Positions 29,169 to 38,012 of a stretch of 51,838 bases of DNA are shown piece by piece. This stretch comes from Pontiellaceae bacterium (GTDB taxonomy: Bacteria; Verrucomicrobiota; Kiritimatiellia; Kiritimatiellales; Pontiellaceae). Below the pieces are notes generated by a model. The model saw nothing but the letters and a program-made list of their open reading frames with translations, did not search any database and was not told the DNA's origin. Each line of letters starts with the position of its first letter. Within the stretch, counting starts at the first letter, position 1. A program made the translations under genes and the position numbers. The stretch covers positions 1-51,838 of the forward strand of contig JAFGVP010000063.1 of assembly GCA_016937945.1 (NCBI GenBank). Reading direction: 5' to 3'.

Positions 29169-29657
29169 ATGAAAAAGATTACACTCGCCCTTTTCTGTTC
29201 CATGGTCGCAATGACCTTCTCGGTCCAGGCAGGCGCAATTTCGGATCAGCTTAAGGCGGCGGACTGCAATTTTACCATCCTGCGCAAAGGGAAGCCGGTA
29301 AACGTGATCAAACAGGTGATCACGCTCCGTGCCATCTCCGAGAAGGGATTTATTGACCCTGTAAAAAAGATGATTCAGGACACAACGACCACGGACTATC
29401 CCTATTCAACGGGTTATCGGTCCTATCATGTGGAATTTGCCTACACCGGTGACCGCATCGAATTCAAGGATGTCGACAAGATTGAGTTCTATATCGGAAA
29501 AACCCTGGCCTACGTACACCCGACCGAAAACATTACCCGCCGGATGGCTGACTCGGATGAAAGAACGGAGCAGAAAACCTACTATTTCTCCATCAACCTA
29601 CAGGGCATTCCACTACTGATGCTGGATGATATTACGACGATCAATATTTTTGATTAA
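29169..29657 (+). CDS. Small secreted hypothetical protein
   Basis: 162 aa. A clear signal peptide (KKITLALFCSMVAMTFSVQAGA) is followed by a ~140-residue, beta-rich, charged domain with one Cys (AADCNFTILRKGKPVNVIK). I do not recognise the family. The ATG at 29169 has AAGGAG eight bases upstream and is unambiguous, although the frame is open to 29058. It stands alone: aroG ends 163 bp before, and a strong bidirectional terminator follows 22 bp after the stop. The upstream region is AT-rich, consistent with its own promoter. Confidence 0.75.
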   Translation: MKKITLALFCSMVAMTFSVQAGAISDQLKAADCNFTILRKGKPVNVIKQVITLRAISEKGFIDPVKKMIQDTTTTDYPYSTGYRSYHVEFAYTGDRIEFKDVDKIEFYIGKTLAYVHPTENITRRMADSDERTEQKTYYFSINLQGIPLLMLDDITTINIFD

Positions 29658-29679
29658 CCGACAACTTTCGAAAAAGAAA

Positions 29680-29719
29680 CAGGGCCTGTTCTGAAACCGG
29701 AACAGGCCCTGATTTTTTT
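29680..29719. terminator. Bidirectional rho-independent terminator
   Basis: A perfect 12-base inverted repeat (29680-29691 with 29700-29711), loop of eight, followed on the plus strand by ATTTTTTT and on the minus strand by TTTCTTTTTC. It serves the small secreted protein on the plus strand and the DUF6600 gene converging from the right, whose stop codon it touches. Confidence 0.92.
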
Positions 29720-31472
29720 ATCGGTCGGACTCTGAGGAAGCCGCGGTCGACTTCTTCGGCCGGGACGGAGAAGGGGTCGTACGCGCTGCCCGGTTTACCG
29801 TCGGCTTGGAAGTCGCCGGACGACTGACCTTCGGGGCAGGTTTCGGCGCCGAAGTCGGTTTCGGAGCGGGGGTCTTTACCACTTTTTGAGGCGCCGGAGT
29901 CGGTTTCGGAGTGGAAGTCTTCGGCTGAGGCCTGGGAGTCGCGACCTTAACCGGCGAGGTCTTCTTTGGAGCCGCAACCTTTGGAGTGGTGGTCTGCACA
30001 GGTTTAACCGGGGTGACGGGCGTCGGCGACCGCACGGTTTTTACGGGCTTAGCCGGCGCTTCCGACTTTTTAACTCTTGTCACACCGGCATTCACGGCCG
30101 GAGCAGTTTTGACCGGAACAGGCGTCACCACCGGCGCCGATGCGGAGGAAGAGCTTATTTTAACGGCTGGAAGCTGGGGCTGATTCCGGGTCCGCCGCTG
30201 GGCCGCCTTGATTGCCGATGAATGATCCACGATCGGCTGTTCGACCATCAGTATGCGGCGGTTTTCATCGATCCGTTCAATCTTAGGCCTTTCAGGATCG
30301 GTTGTGCGACGATAACGCACGGATACCGGCTTCGGCTGCGGATGTCCGGGGCCATAAATCATCCGGCTAGGGATGCCCGGGTTCACGATAACATTCATTT
30401 TCGGATCCCGATGGATAAAACTTCCGGCTTTGGTACGGCCATAGATCAACTTTGCATCCCGACCGGCAATGCGATAATGACACAGGTCGGCATGGTGGAA
30501 ATCGCGAGAAGAAACAAAGGTGAAGGAGGAGTAGCCGAGATCAAAACCAAAGCCGACATTCACGGTCCGTCCGTGATACACGAGTCCGACTCCCGGACGA
30601 TATACGGCGTGAGGAGGCAGCGGAGCCCAGCCATAGTGGGTGTTATCATAGCGCCAACTGACCCACGAGGGCGCCCATACGGAATCAGGCCACCAGCACC
30701 AGCCATACCGTGCATGATGAAACCACCGACCATAATGAAATGCCGCCCAGCCCCAGGAATAGTTGGACATCCAATACCAACCGCGATCGGTGTATACCCA
30801 CCGCCCATTATCTAAATATGGACGCCAGCTGCTGTTGTTCACCACTACAGTCGGACGCCAGACACGTCCGTAGCCATCCACCTCAATCCAGCTGCCATAC
30901 GGAGACAATGCATCGTAGAAGGTATCGACCGCGACCTCAGGCGGCTCTTCATCCTGTATGTCAGCTGTCCCAGTTCCCGTTTCAGGCGATGGAGCAGGCT
31001 TTGGTTCCGATGTGCTGATTCCGGCGTTCATCAGTTCGGCATCCCGGGCCATGGCGGCATGGATGATCGATGATGCCGTTCCGATATCGGAAAGATAAAT
31101 AATCGTATCCGCATCCAGTTCAAAGAAGCGCGGGGACTGTTTTACATACGCCAGTATCACATTTTCATCTACTCCGGCCTGTACCAAACGGGCCAGTTCG
31201 GCGGCCGGACTTGCAGAATCCAGATCGGGAGGCAATTGGCTGGGCTGGATCAAAGTAACAGCAGGAGCATTGGTTTCCTCGGCCAGAGAGCCTTCCATAT
31301 AATCGTCCGTCACTTCCTCCGCAGAGGCGACCGACGGTTCGTCAGAGGAGGAATCAACCGTTGCATCCGTATTTTCCTGAGCGAAAACGTTCGGAACCAG
31401 CTGCCCCCCGATCATGAATCCGCCGATGGTCATGGTCAAAAGAATGATTCCCGCTGAGGCTATTTTTTTCAT
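29718..31472 (-). CDS. DUF6600-family secreted protein with Pro/Lys-rich tail
   Basis: 584 aa. A signal peptide (KKIASAGIILLTMTIGGFMIGG) is followed by an acidic linker, a short helical region (~residues 85-145), and then the aromatic repeat-rich domain typical of DUF6600: FYDALSPYGSWIEVDGYGRV, WRPYLDNGRWVYTDRGWYWM, YSWGWAAFHYGRWF and HYGWAPLPP. The last ~150 residues are a low-complexity tail of Pro, Lys, Thr and Ala (PKPTSAPKPAPKV), suited to spanning or binding anionic cell-wall or matrix polymers. The function of the family is not established. The ATG at 31472 has AAGGAGG five bases upstream, a near-perfect site. It ends at a bidirectional terminator shared with the plus-strand neighbour. 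Confidence 0.85.
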   Translation of the reverse strand: MKKIASAGIILLTMTIGGFMIGGQLVPNVFAQENTDATVDSSSDEPSVASAEEVTDDYMEGSLAEETNAPAVTLIQPSQLPPDLDSASPAAELARLVQAGVDENVILAYVKQSPRFFELDADTIIYLSDIGTASSIIHAAMARDAELMNAGISTSEPKPAPSPETGTGTADIQDEEPPEVAVDTFYDALSPYGSWIEVDGYGRVWRPTVVVNNSSWRPYLDNGRWVYTDRGWYWMSNYSWGWAAFHYGRWFHHARYGWCWWPDSVWAPSWVSWRYDNTHYGWAPLPPHAVYRPGVGLVYHGRTVNVGFGFDLGYSSFTFVSSRDFHHADLCHYRIAGRDAKLIYGRTKAGSFIHRDPKMNVIVNPGIPSRMIYGPGHPQPKPVSVRYRRTTDPERPKIERIDENRRILMVEQPIVDHSSAIKAAQRRTRNQPQLPAVKISSSSASAPVVTPVPVKTAPAVNAGVTRVKKSEAPAKPVKTVRSPTPVTPVKPVQTTTPKVAAPKKTSPVKVATPRPQPKTSTPKPTPAPQKVVKTPAPKPTSAPKPAPKVSRPATSKPTVNRAARTTPSPSRPKKSTAASSESDR

Positions 31473-31606
31473 CCCACCCTCCTTATTGTTAGGGGACAAT
31501 ACCTGATTACGGTTAATTGGACCAGCAACAATCAAAACCATTCAAATGATCATTTGATTTTTTTACAGTAAAACAAGTTTCTTTATTTTACACCACGTCT
31601 TCCTGC

Positions 31607-31622
31607 TGGCACTTTATCTGCT
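31607..31622 (+). promoter_or_regulatory. Sigma-54-like promoter of the chemoreceptor gene
   Basis: TGGCACTTTATCTGCT matches the -24/-12 consensus (TGGCAC-N5-TTGCW) with GG and GC exactly 12 apart and one change in the -12 box. It lies about 58 bp before the chemoreceptor ATG in the right orientation. Confidence 0.5.
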
Positions 31623-31679
31623 TGGTTTTAAAGACATTTATTCCCCTTGGGGAGCGTTCATCCAAACAGAAGAGAACAA

Positions 31680-33185
31680 ATGAAGAATCAATCCAAGGGC
31701 GCGATTTACGCATGGTTTATCGGGGGCTTTCTCTCCTCTCCGGCCATCTGGTTTTTTGTAATCTGGTACAACGGACTCTTTTCCGGCGAGGAATTGCTGA
31801 AGATCGGGATGACCCCCACCCTGATCATCTGGGCCATCGGCTTTATCGTGGTGGCCACCACACTGCTGCACAGGAAACTTATCACCATTGAGAAATACTA
31901 TCGACAGGAAGCCTCGGAAGAGGATGCGCGTCGTGCTGTGCGGTATTTGCCGAGGATGTTTCTGGTTGCGGAGCTGATCTACTGTGTGGTGGGCCCCAAC
32001 ACGGGACTCCTTGGTAAATCCTTCGTCAGTCATGAGGAATTCATTCTTGGATACAAGTTTGCCATTCCGCTGATCGTTGTCTTTTCGATCCCGTTTTACG
32101 TTCAGTTCCTGCGATCGCTCGAATCGTGGGCGCGCGCAGTCCCCTTTGACCGGAACGATATTTCGCTCACGCTTAAACAGCGGTATCACCTGACTACCCT
32201 GTCTACGAGCATCGGCACCTTCATGGTTATGATTTTCTTTGTTTATGGATTACTTCTCACTCCGGAGCCGGTTCCCAACAATGTTTTCATATCCAAAACT
32301 ATCGTGGTCTGCCTGATGGGACTGATCGCCGTACTGGCCTCTGTGATTCCGCTAACCAACATGATGTATCACCAGCTGGATCTTGCCAGTAAACTGGCAT
32401 TGCAAATTGCGCACAACGACCTGAGAACACGGCTTGAAATTGTGGAACGCGACGAGGCCGGACTGATGGTCTGGTCCCTCAATACCATCTGCGATGTAAT
32501 GGGTTCCAGCCTGGCTGAAGAAAACCGCGCCGCACAGGAATTCGAATCCATCGCTAGGGAAGAAGAGGAGGAGCTTCAGCTGATCCGAACCAATCACGAG
32601 CAGGTTACCGCTCTGGCAGAAGCCATTCATTCCGATGCCACAGCCACAGATCGGCTGATGGGCGATGTGACCGGAGACGTGGAAAAGAATGTACTCCACG
32701 TGGAAGAGCTGTCCATGGCCATGCGTTCGATTCAGGAAAACGCCACCCAGACCACCTCGATTATCAAGAGGATCGATGAAATTGCCTTCCAGACCAACCT
32801 GCTCGCGCTGAATGCCGCAGTGGAAGCCGCCCGCGCCGGAGAAGCCGGCAAAGGATTTGCTGTGGTTGCGGAGGAGGTTCGGAATCTGGCGAAAAGAAGT
32901 ACGGAGGCCGCCAGCCACACAACCAAATTGTTGGAAGAATCCCGATCCAGCGCAGAGCACGGAAACCGGGCGTCCCGGAGCGTCTCAGACATGATGGGAC
33001 AGATTGCCCTTCATGCAAAAGAGGCGGAGGTACTCGTCAGCCGGATCGCAAAGGCCTCGCAGGAACAGACCCACGGAACTGAAGATGTCCGCAAAATTCT
33101 CGAACATTTTGAAACATCCATGAAATCCAATATCGACACCGCACGAGCACTCGCCACACACACTGAAAAGTTTAAGTTCCGCTGA
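31680..33185 (+). CDS. Methyl-accepting chemotaxis protein with six-TM sensor
   Basis: 501 aa. The N-terminal ~250 residues form about six hydrophobic helices (first [22 protein letters not shown], last [19 protein letters not shown]) with little periplasmic sequence, so the input is probably sensed within or at the membrane rather than by a ligand-binding domain. A HAMP-like linker ([21 protein letters not shown]) leads to the coiled-coil signalling domain with the conserved hairpin tip [20 protein letters not shown] and [10 protein letters not shown]. Such tips bind CheA and CheW. No C-terminal CheR pentapeptide is present. The ATG at 31680 is preferred to a TTG at 31647. No other chemotaxis gene is in the window. 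It converges with the exonuclease gene, six bases apart. Confidence 0.92.
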   Translation: MKNQSKGAIYAWFIGGFLSSPAIWFFVIWYNGLFSGEELLKIGMTPTLIIWAIGFIVVATTLLHRKLITIEKYYRQEASEEDARRAVRYLPRMFLVAELIYCVVGPNTGLLGKSFVSHEEFILGYKFAIPLIVVFSIPFYVQFLRSLESWARAVPFDRNDISLTLKQRYHLTTLSTSIGTFMVMIFFVYGLLLTPEPVPNNVFISKTIVVCLMGLIAVLASVIPLTNMMYHQLDLASKLALQIAHNDLRTRLEIVERDEAGLMVWSLNTICDVMGSSLAEENRAAQEFESIAREEEEELQLIRTNHEQVTALAEAIHSDATATDRLMGDVTGDVEKNVLHVEELSMAMRSIQENATQTTSIIKRIDEIAFQTNLLALNAAVEAARAGEAGKGFAVVAEEVRNLAKRSTEAASHTTKLLEESRSSAEHGNRASRSVSDMMGQIALHAKEAEVLVSRIAKASQEQTHGTEDVRKILEHFETSMKSNIDTARALATHTEKFKFR

Positions 33186-33191
33186 TCAATC

Positions 33192-33785
33192 CTACAGCCT
33201 TGCAAGCTCGGAAATACTGATATCCGCCCAACCCGGCTGTTCCAGCAGGTGCTCCAGCAGAGCCGCCGAAGCCACAGCATCGTACAGCGCATCATGCGCC
33301 TCGCGCGCCGGACACAACGCCTCAATCCGCGGTTTGATGTCCAACATCACCGTCAGATCCTCAAGAGCGTAGGACGGACATCCCGGCCAAACCTTGCGGG
33401 CAATCCGCAGGGTATCAATCCACATACCGAACCGATGCATCGGCGCCATCAGACGCGTAAACTTTTTCTCGGTCGCTACATTATGGGCGCAAAGCGGGTA
33501 CTCCGTGAGTCGCGGCATCAGCTTGAGCCACACCTCCTGCGGCGACGGCGCAGTCGCCAGTTCGTCCCGCAGCAGGACATGCCGGCCCGGTGCATGCGGA
33601 TTGAACGGTCGGTTGATATCAATCCGCATCAGACTCTCAAACAGGGATTCTTCATCAACACGACCATGCCGGAGCCCGACCATGCCAATCTGCCACGGCT
33701 CATTATCAAAGCCGCGCACCGTTCCGGTCGTCTCAAAATCCAGCACCGTAATAACGGCATTCGTGATCGGAGTATGTGCGTCCAT
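33192..33785 (-). CDS. 3'-5' exonuclease, DEDDh type (DnaQ-like)
   Basis: 197 aa. The three exonuclease motifs are present: ExoI VLDFETTG (Asp and Glu), ExoII with HNVATEKKF, and ExoIII HDALYDAVAS with the His of DEDDh enzymes. They bind two metal ions and remove nucleotides from 3' ends. The protein is a stand-alone domain, so it may act in repair or RNA processing rather than as a polymerase subunit. The ATG at 33785 puts motif I about 15 residues in; an ATG at 33857 would add 24 residues, and neither start has a convincing Shine-Dalgarno. It lies divergently beside a small plus-strand ORF. Confidence 0.87.
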   Translation of the reverse strand: MDAHTPITNAVITVLDFETTGTVRGFDNEPWQIGMVGLRHGRVDEESLFESLMRIDINRPFNPHAPGRHVLLRDELATAPSPQEVWLKLMPRLTEYPLCAHNVATEKKFTRLMAPMHRFGMWIDTLRIARKVWPGCPSYALEDLTVMLDIKPRIEALCPAREAHDALYDAVASAALLEHLLEQPGWADISISELARL

Positions 33786-33855
33786 CCATTGCGTTGTACA
33801 AATTCTCTCCCGCCTTGCAAAGCGTGATCCTCCCGTATCCTTACGAAACTGAAGC

Positions 33856-34017
33856 ATGCAGACCCATTTCTATCAGGTGGTCTCGCCCGGATGCACAGCC
33901 CCGGAACCGATCTATTTTGAGTTTGAGGCCGCGCCGGATTCGACGGCGACGCCAAATACTGCACCATATGAAGCCCCGAAACATGATACGTTTCCTCGCC
34001 ACAGCATGGATAGCTGA
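33856..34017 (+). CDS. Putative 53-residue small protein
   Basis: A short ORF beginning MQTHFYQVVSPG and ending PRHSMDS. Its composition is protein-like: an aromatic/acidic patch (EPIYFEFEAAPDS) and a Pro/Thr-rich middle, without the Arg/Leu bias of shadow frames. No signal peptide is seen, and one Cys is present. It fills the gap between the divergent exonuclease and a terminator that starts about 13 bp after its stop. The ribosome binding site is weak (GAAG close to the ATG). No family is recognised. Confidence 0.45.
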   Translation: MQTHFYQVVSPGCTAPEPIYFEFEAAPDSTATPNTAPYEAPKHDTFPRHSMDS

Positions 34018-34029
34018 TCCGTTTCTATG

Positions 34030-34066
34030 CAAAAAGGCATCCCGCCGGTAAGCAGGATGCCTTTCT
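34030..34066. terminator. Rho-independent terminator after aceEF
   Basis: A ten-base inverted repeat (34033-34042 with 34055-34064) with a 12-base loop. The minus-strand side ends in five Ts, which fits termination of aceEF about 20 bp after its stop; the plus side could end the small ORF transcript. Confidence 0.85.
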
Positions 34067-34085
34067 CATACCTCAAGAGAGAAGA

Positions 34086-35357
34086 CTATCCCTCCAGCGC
34101 AAGGAGTAACGGTTCTTCGAGTGCCTCAATGACCCAGCGAAGGAAGCGGGCGCCGTCGGCGCCGTCGATGATACGATGATCGTAAGAGAGCGACAGCGGC
34201 ATCATCAACCGCACGTTGCCTTCTGCATCCAGTTGCTTGACGGCCCGGCTGACGCCCAGAATCGCCACTTCCGGAGAATTGACGATCGGCGTGAAGTAGG
34301 AACCACCGATGCCGCCCAGATTGGAAATCGTGAAGGTGCCGCCCTGCAGGTCGGCCAGCGCAATCTGTCCGGCGCGCGCCTTGCGGGCGATTTCACCCAG
34401 ATCCTGAGCCACTTCGATCATGTTCTTGCTGTCGGCGTCACGAACCACCGGAACCATCAGACCTTTGTCGGTATCGACCGCAATGCCGATATTATAGAAG
34501 TCCTTGTAAATAATCTCCGCCTTGTCGGCATCGATTGAACAGTTAAAGTTCGGAAACCTCCGCAACGCAGCCGCAACCACGTTGACCAGCATGGCAGTGA
34601 TCGTGAGCTTTGCTCCGGCGGCTTCCGCCTTTGGGGCAAACTTTTTACGCAGCATTTCCAGATCAGTAATGTCGGCCATATCGTGCTGTGTAACATGCGG
34701 GATCGTGGCCCAGCAATAGGCCATGTGCTGCATGGTCGCCTTGCGGATGCCGCTCATCTTTTCAACACGCGTGGCTCCCTGTACTCCGCCGCCCTTGCGG
34801 CCACCGCCGTTCTCGAGCGAACTCTTTGCATGGTATTTCACGTCTTCCAGACTGATTCGCCCGCCGGCGCCGGTAGACTGTACCTGATGAATATCAATAC
34901 CCAGTTCGCGGGCGAGTCGGCGCACATTCGGAGCCGCGGAAACCGCCTTTGCCGTGGAAGGTGCCGGAACCGCAGGAGCATCCGCCTTTGGAGCGGGAGC
35001 CGGTGCTACCGGTGCTGGTGCAGCGACAGGCGCTTCAGCCGCCGGAGCAGGTTCTTCCTTCGGCGGGACCACCGGTGCAGGTTCAGCTTTTTCTTCGGTC
35101 GGAACCTCTGCGGTAGATTCGCCGGCCTCGATCGTGAACGCCAGCTGGCCGACGCCAACTGAATCGCCCACTGCAACATGAACCTCTTTAATTGTTCCGG
35201 AGGCCGGAGACGGGATTTCCATGCTGGCTTTGCCGGCTTCGATTTCGAGCAGGGATTGCCCCTCGCTTACGATGTCCCCTGCGGCAACCAGTACGCTGAC
35301 CACATCGCCGGATTCAATATTTTCGCCCAGTTCGGGCAGTTTAAATTCAAGAGCCAT
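34086..35357 (-). CDS. aceF: Pyruvate dehydrogenase E2, dihydrolipoyllysine acetyltransferase
   Basis: 423 aa core of the pyruvate dehydrogenase complex; it transfers the acetyl group from lipoate to CoA. One N-terminal lipoyl domain (1-~80) carries the lipoylated Lys in EIEAGKASMEIPSP, where most relatives read TDKA. An Ala/Pro-rich linker (~85-140) precedes the E1/E3-binding domain (PNVRRLARELGIDIHQV, ending GAGGRISLEDV) and the catalytic domain with LSLSYDHRIIDGADGARF, containing the active-site His and Asp. A single lipoyl domain is fewer than the three of E. coli. It starts three bases after the aceE stop, so the two are translated from one message. No E3 gene (lpd) is adjacent. Confidence 0.95.
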   Translation of the reverse strand: MALEFKLPELGENIESGDVVSVLVAAGDIVSEGQSLLEIEAGKASMEIPSPASGTIKEVHVAVGDSVGVGQLAFTIEAGESTAEVPTEEKAEPAPVVPPKEEPAPAAEAPVAAPAPVAPAPAPKADAPAVPAPSTAKAVSAAPNVRRLARELGIDIHQVQSTGAGGRISLEDVKYHAKSSLENGGGRKGGGVQGATRVEKMSGIRKATMQHMAYCWATIPHVTQHDMADITDLEMLRKKFAPKAEAAGAKLTITAMLVNVVAAALRRFPNFNCSIDADKAEIIYKDFYNIGIAVDTDKGLMVPVVRDADSKNMIEVAQDLGEIARKARAGQIALADLQGGTFTISNLGGIGGSYFTPIVNSPEVAILGVSRAVKQLDAEGNVRLMMPLSLSYDHRIIDGADGARFLRWVIEALEEPLLLALEG

Positions 35358-35360
35358 GGT

Positions 35361-38012
35361 TTATTCTCCTAGCGGATTGGGTTTGTTTTCGTCGATGCCG
35401 AGTTCCTTACGGGCTTTCGCCAGTTTCTTCTGGTCAAACTCTCCCTTCGTAGCGAGCGAGGAGAGCACCGACCAGGCGATGGAATTGGTATCCACTTCAA
35501 AGTGACGGCGCAGTGCACGGCGTCCATCGCTGCGGCCGAAGCCGTCGGTTCCGAGGGATACGATTCCGTTCGGAACCCATTTGCCAAGCGAAACGGGCAG
35601 CAGCTTCATATAGTCGGAAGCCGCCACAACCGGTCCGGCCTCATTTTCAAGGCACTGGGTGATGTACGGCTTGGCCTCCTTCCCGTGACGGTTGACCTCG
35701 CGTTCGCAGTCGATGGCATCGTTGATCAGGTTTTTATAGCTGGTCACCGACCAGACGTTGGTTTCGACGCCATACTTTTCCTTCAGCAGCGCAGCAGCCT
35801 GCACTGCCTGCGGGAGAATCGCGCCACTGCCGAGAATCTGTGCCTGCGCCTTTTCAGACGACTGGAATTTATACATGCCCTTGAGAATGCCCTCTTCAAC
35901 GCCATCCGGCATCGCAGGCTGCTCATAGTTGTCGTTCATGAGGGTGATGTAATAGAAGATCTGCTCGTTCTCGACATACATGCGCCGGATACCGTCCTTA
36001 ATGATGACCGCCAGCTCATAGGCATAAGCCGGATCATACGCCACCAGGTTCGGGATGGTCAGCGCCAGCACGAGGCCATGCCCGTCCTGATGCTGAAGCC
36101 CTTCGCCGGCCAGCGTGGTCCGACCGGCCGTGGCCCCCATCAGGAAACCTTTGCAACGCGAGTCGCCGGCAAGCCATGCGGAATCGCCGATGCGCTGGAA
36201 TCCGAACATGGAATAATAGGTATAGAACGGAATCATGTTGATGCCGTGGTTGGCATAGGCCGTTCCGGCGGCAACGAAGGAGGAAAATGCGCCGGCCTCC
36301 GTGATCCCCTCTTCGAGAATCTGACCGTCTTTTGCCTCTTTGTAGTAGAGCAGGTTATCTGCGTCCACCGGTTCATAGAGCTGGCCGGAGTGGGCATAAA
36401 TGCCGACCTGACGGAACAGCGCGTCCATGCCGAACGTACGTGCTTCGTCGGGAATAATCGGAACGATGAGCTTCCCTATGTTTTTGTCCGAAAGCATCTT
36501 GCTCAGAATGCGAACAAAAACCATGGTCGTGGATACCGGACGATCAGAGCCGGCATCGAATTCCTGAAAGATTTTGTCCGCCGGCATTTCCACCGGAGTG
36601 TAATCGGTGATGCGCGAAGGAACGTGTCCTCCCAGCGCTTCGCGACGCTTCCGGAGATACTGCATTTCCGGACTGTCATCCGCTGGCCGGTAGAACGGCA
36701 CATTGTCGATATCTTCGTCGGAAATCGGAATGGAAAAACGGTTTCTGAATTCGCGCAGGGATTCCTCCCCGAGCTTTTTCTGGGAGTGGGTAATGTTCTG
36801 GCCTTCTCCGGCGCGGCCAAGACCATAGCCCTTGACGGTTTTCGCCAGAATCACTGTCGGACGGCCCTTGGTTTCAACGGCCTGTTTATAGGCGGCGTAT
36901 ACCTTGGCCGGATCATGTCCGCCCCGCCGCATACGTTTGATCTCGGTGTCCGAAAGATGTTCCGCCAATTTCAGCAGGCGCGGATCACTGCCGAAGAAAT
37001 GCTCGCGAACATACTTGGCGTCTTCGACCGTGTATTTCTGATACTGACCGTCAACCACCTCGCCCATTCGTTTGACCAGAAGGCCGTCATGATCCTTTTC
37101 GAGCAACGGATCCCAGCTGTCGCCCCAGAGCACCTTGATCACATTCCAGCCGGCACCGCGGAAAGAGGCTTCGAGTTCCTGGATAATCTTGCTGTTGCCG
37201 CTCACCGGTCCGTCAAGACGCTGGAGGTTGCAGTTAATGACAAAGGTCAGATTGTCTAGCTTTTCGCGGGCCGCCAGCTTGATGGCGCCCAGCGACTCCG
37301 GCTCGTCGGTTTCGCCGTCGCCGAGAAAGGCCCAGACATGCTGTCCGCTGGGTTTGCGGAATCCGCGATCGTCGAGATATTTGATAAAACGGGCGTGATA
37401 AATGGCCGTGATCGGCCCCAGTCCCATTGAAACAGTCGGAAACTGCCAGAAATCAGGCATCAGCCAGGGATGCGGATAGGATGAAAGACCGGGCGTGTCG
37501 TGCAGCTCATGCCGAAAATTGCTCAGATGATCGTCTGTCAGGCGTCCTTCAAGATAGGCGCGCGCATAGACGCCGGGTGATGAGTGGCCCTGAAAATAAA
37601 CGAGGTCGCCGGGGAAATCAGCGGTCCGGCCGCGGAAGAAATGATTGAACCCCACTTCATAGAGCGTAGCAATGGATTGGTAACTGGAAATATGACCGCC
37701 GATTCCGTCCTCCTCACGATTGGCCCGCACTACCATGGCCATGGCATTCCAGCGGATCAGGCTCTTGATGCGGCGCTCCATTTCGCGATCGCCCGGATAA
37801 GCCGGCTGTTCATCCAGCGGAATGGTGTTGATGTACGGCGTGTTTGCAGAAAACGGCAGTCGCACGCCCTTTCGATGAGCCACGACCTGCAGATCATGCA
37901 GGATGTCTTTCACCCGCTCGGCACCCTCGGTCTCCAGCAGTTCTTCAAGCGCATCCAGCCAGTCCTGCTTTTCGAAATCGATATTATCCGTATTGGTATT
38001 ACCTGAATCCAT
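35361..38012 (-). CDS. aceE: Pyruvate dehydrogenase E1, homodimeric type
   Basis: 883 aa, close to E. coli AceE (887). It decarboxylates pyruvate with thiamine diphosphate and acetylates the lipoyl group of E2. The ThDP/Mg motif is GDGETDEPESLGAIKLA with NCNLQRLDGPV about 30 residues on. Other family blocks are GHSSPGVYARAYLEG, KTVKGYGLG, FYTYYSMFGFQRIGDSAW and GTDGFGRSDGRRALRRHFEV. The ATG at 38012 has GAGGA about ten bases upstream. It is the first gene of an aceE-aceF operon; aerobic-type PDH beside an ammonifying nitrite reductase suggests respiratory flexibility (inference). A large antisense open frame inside it is a composition artefact. Confidence 0.97.
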   Translation of the reverse strand: MDSGNTNTDNIDFEKQDWLDALEELLETEGAERVKDILHDLQVVAHRKGVRLPFSANTPYINTIPLDEQPAYPGDREMERRIKSLIRWNAMAMVVRANREEDGIGGHISSYQSIATLYEVGFNHFFRGRTADFPGDLVYFQGHSSPGVYARAYLEGRLTDDHLSNFRHELHDTPGLSSYPHPWLMPDFWQFPTVSMGLGPITAIYHARFIKYLDDRGFRKPSGQHVWAFLGDGETDEPESLGAIKLAAREKLDNLTFVINCNLQRLDGPVSGNSKIIQELEASFRGAGWNVIKVLWGDSWDPLLEKDHDGLLVKRMGEVVDGQYQKYTVEDAKYVREHFFGSDPRLLKLAEHLSDTEIKRMRRGGHDPAKVYAAYKQAVETKGRPTVILAKTVKGYGLGRAGEGQNITHSQKKLGEESLREFRNRFSIPISDEDIDNVPFYRPADDSPEMQYLRKRREALGGHVPSRITDYTPVEMPADKIFQEFDAGSDRPVSTTMVFVRILSKMLSDKNIGKLIVPIIPDEARTFGMDALFRQVGIYAHSGQLYEPVDADNLLYYKEAKDGQILEEGITEAGAFSSFVAAGTAYANHGINMIPFYTYYSMFGFQRIGDSAWLAGDSRCKGFLMGATAGRTTLAGEGLQHQDGHGLVLALTIPNLVAYDPAYAYELAVIIKDGIRRMYVENEQIFYYITLMNDNYEQPAMPDGVEEGILKGMYKFQSSEKAQAQILGSGAILPQAVQAAALLKEKYGVETNVWSVTSYKNLINDAIDCEREVNRHGKEAKPYITQCLENEAGPVVAASDYMKLLPVSLGKWVPNGIVSLGTDGFGRSDGRRALRRHFEVDTNSIAWSVLSSLATKGEFDQKKLAKARKELGIDENKPNPLGE

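Noticed and set aside
35502..37259. A 585-codon open frame antisense to aceE
   Set aside because: The sense strand encodes a complete, highly conserved E1 enzyme; the antisense product has no domain or composition sign of a real protein.
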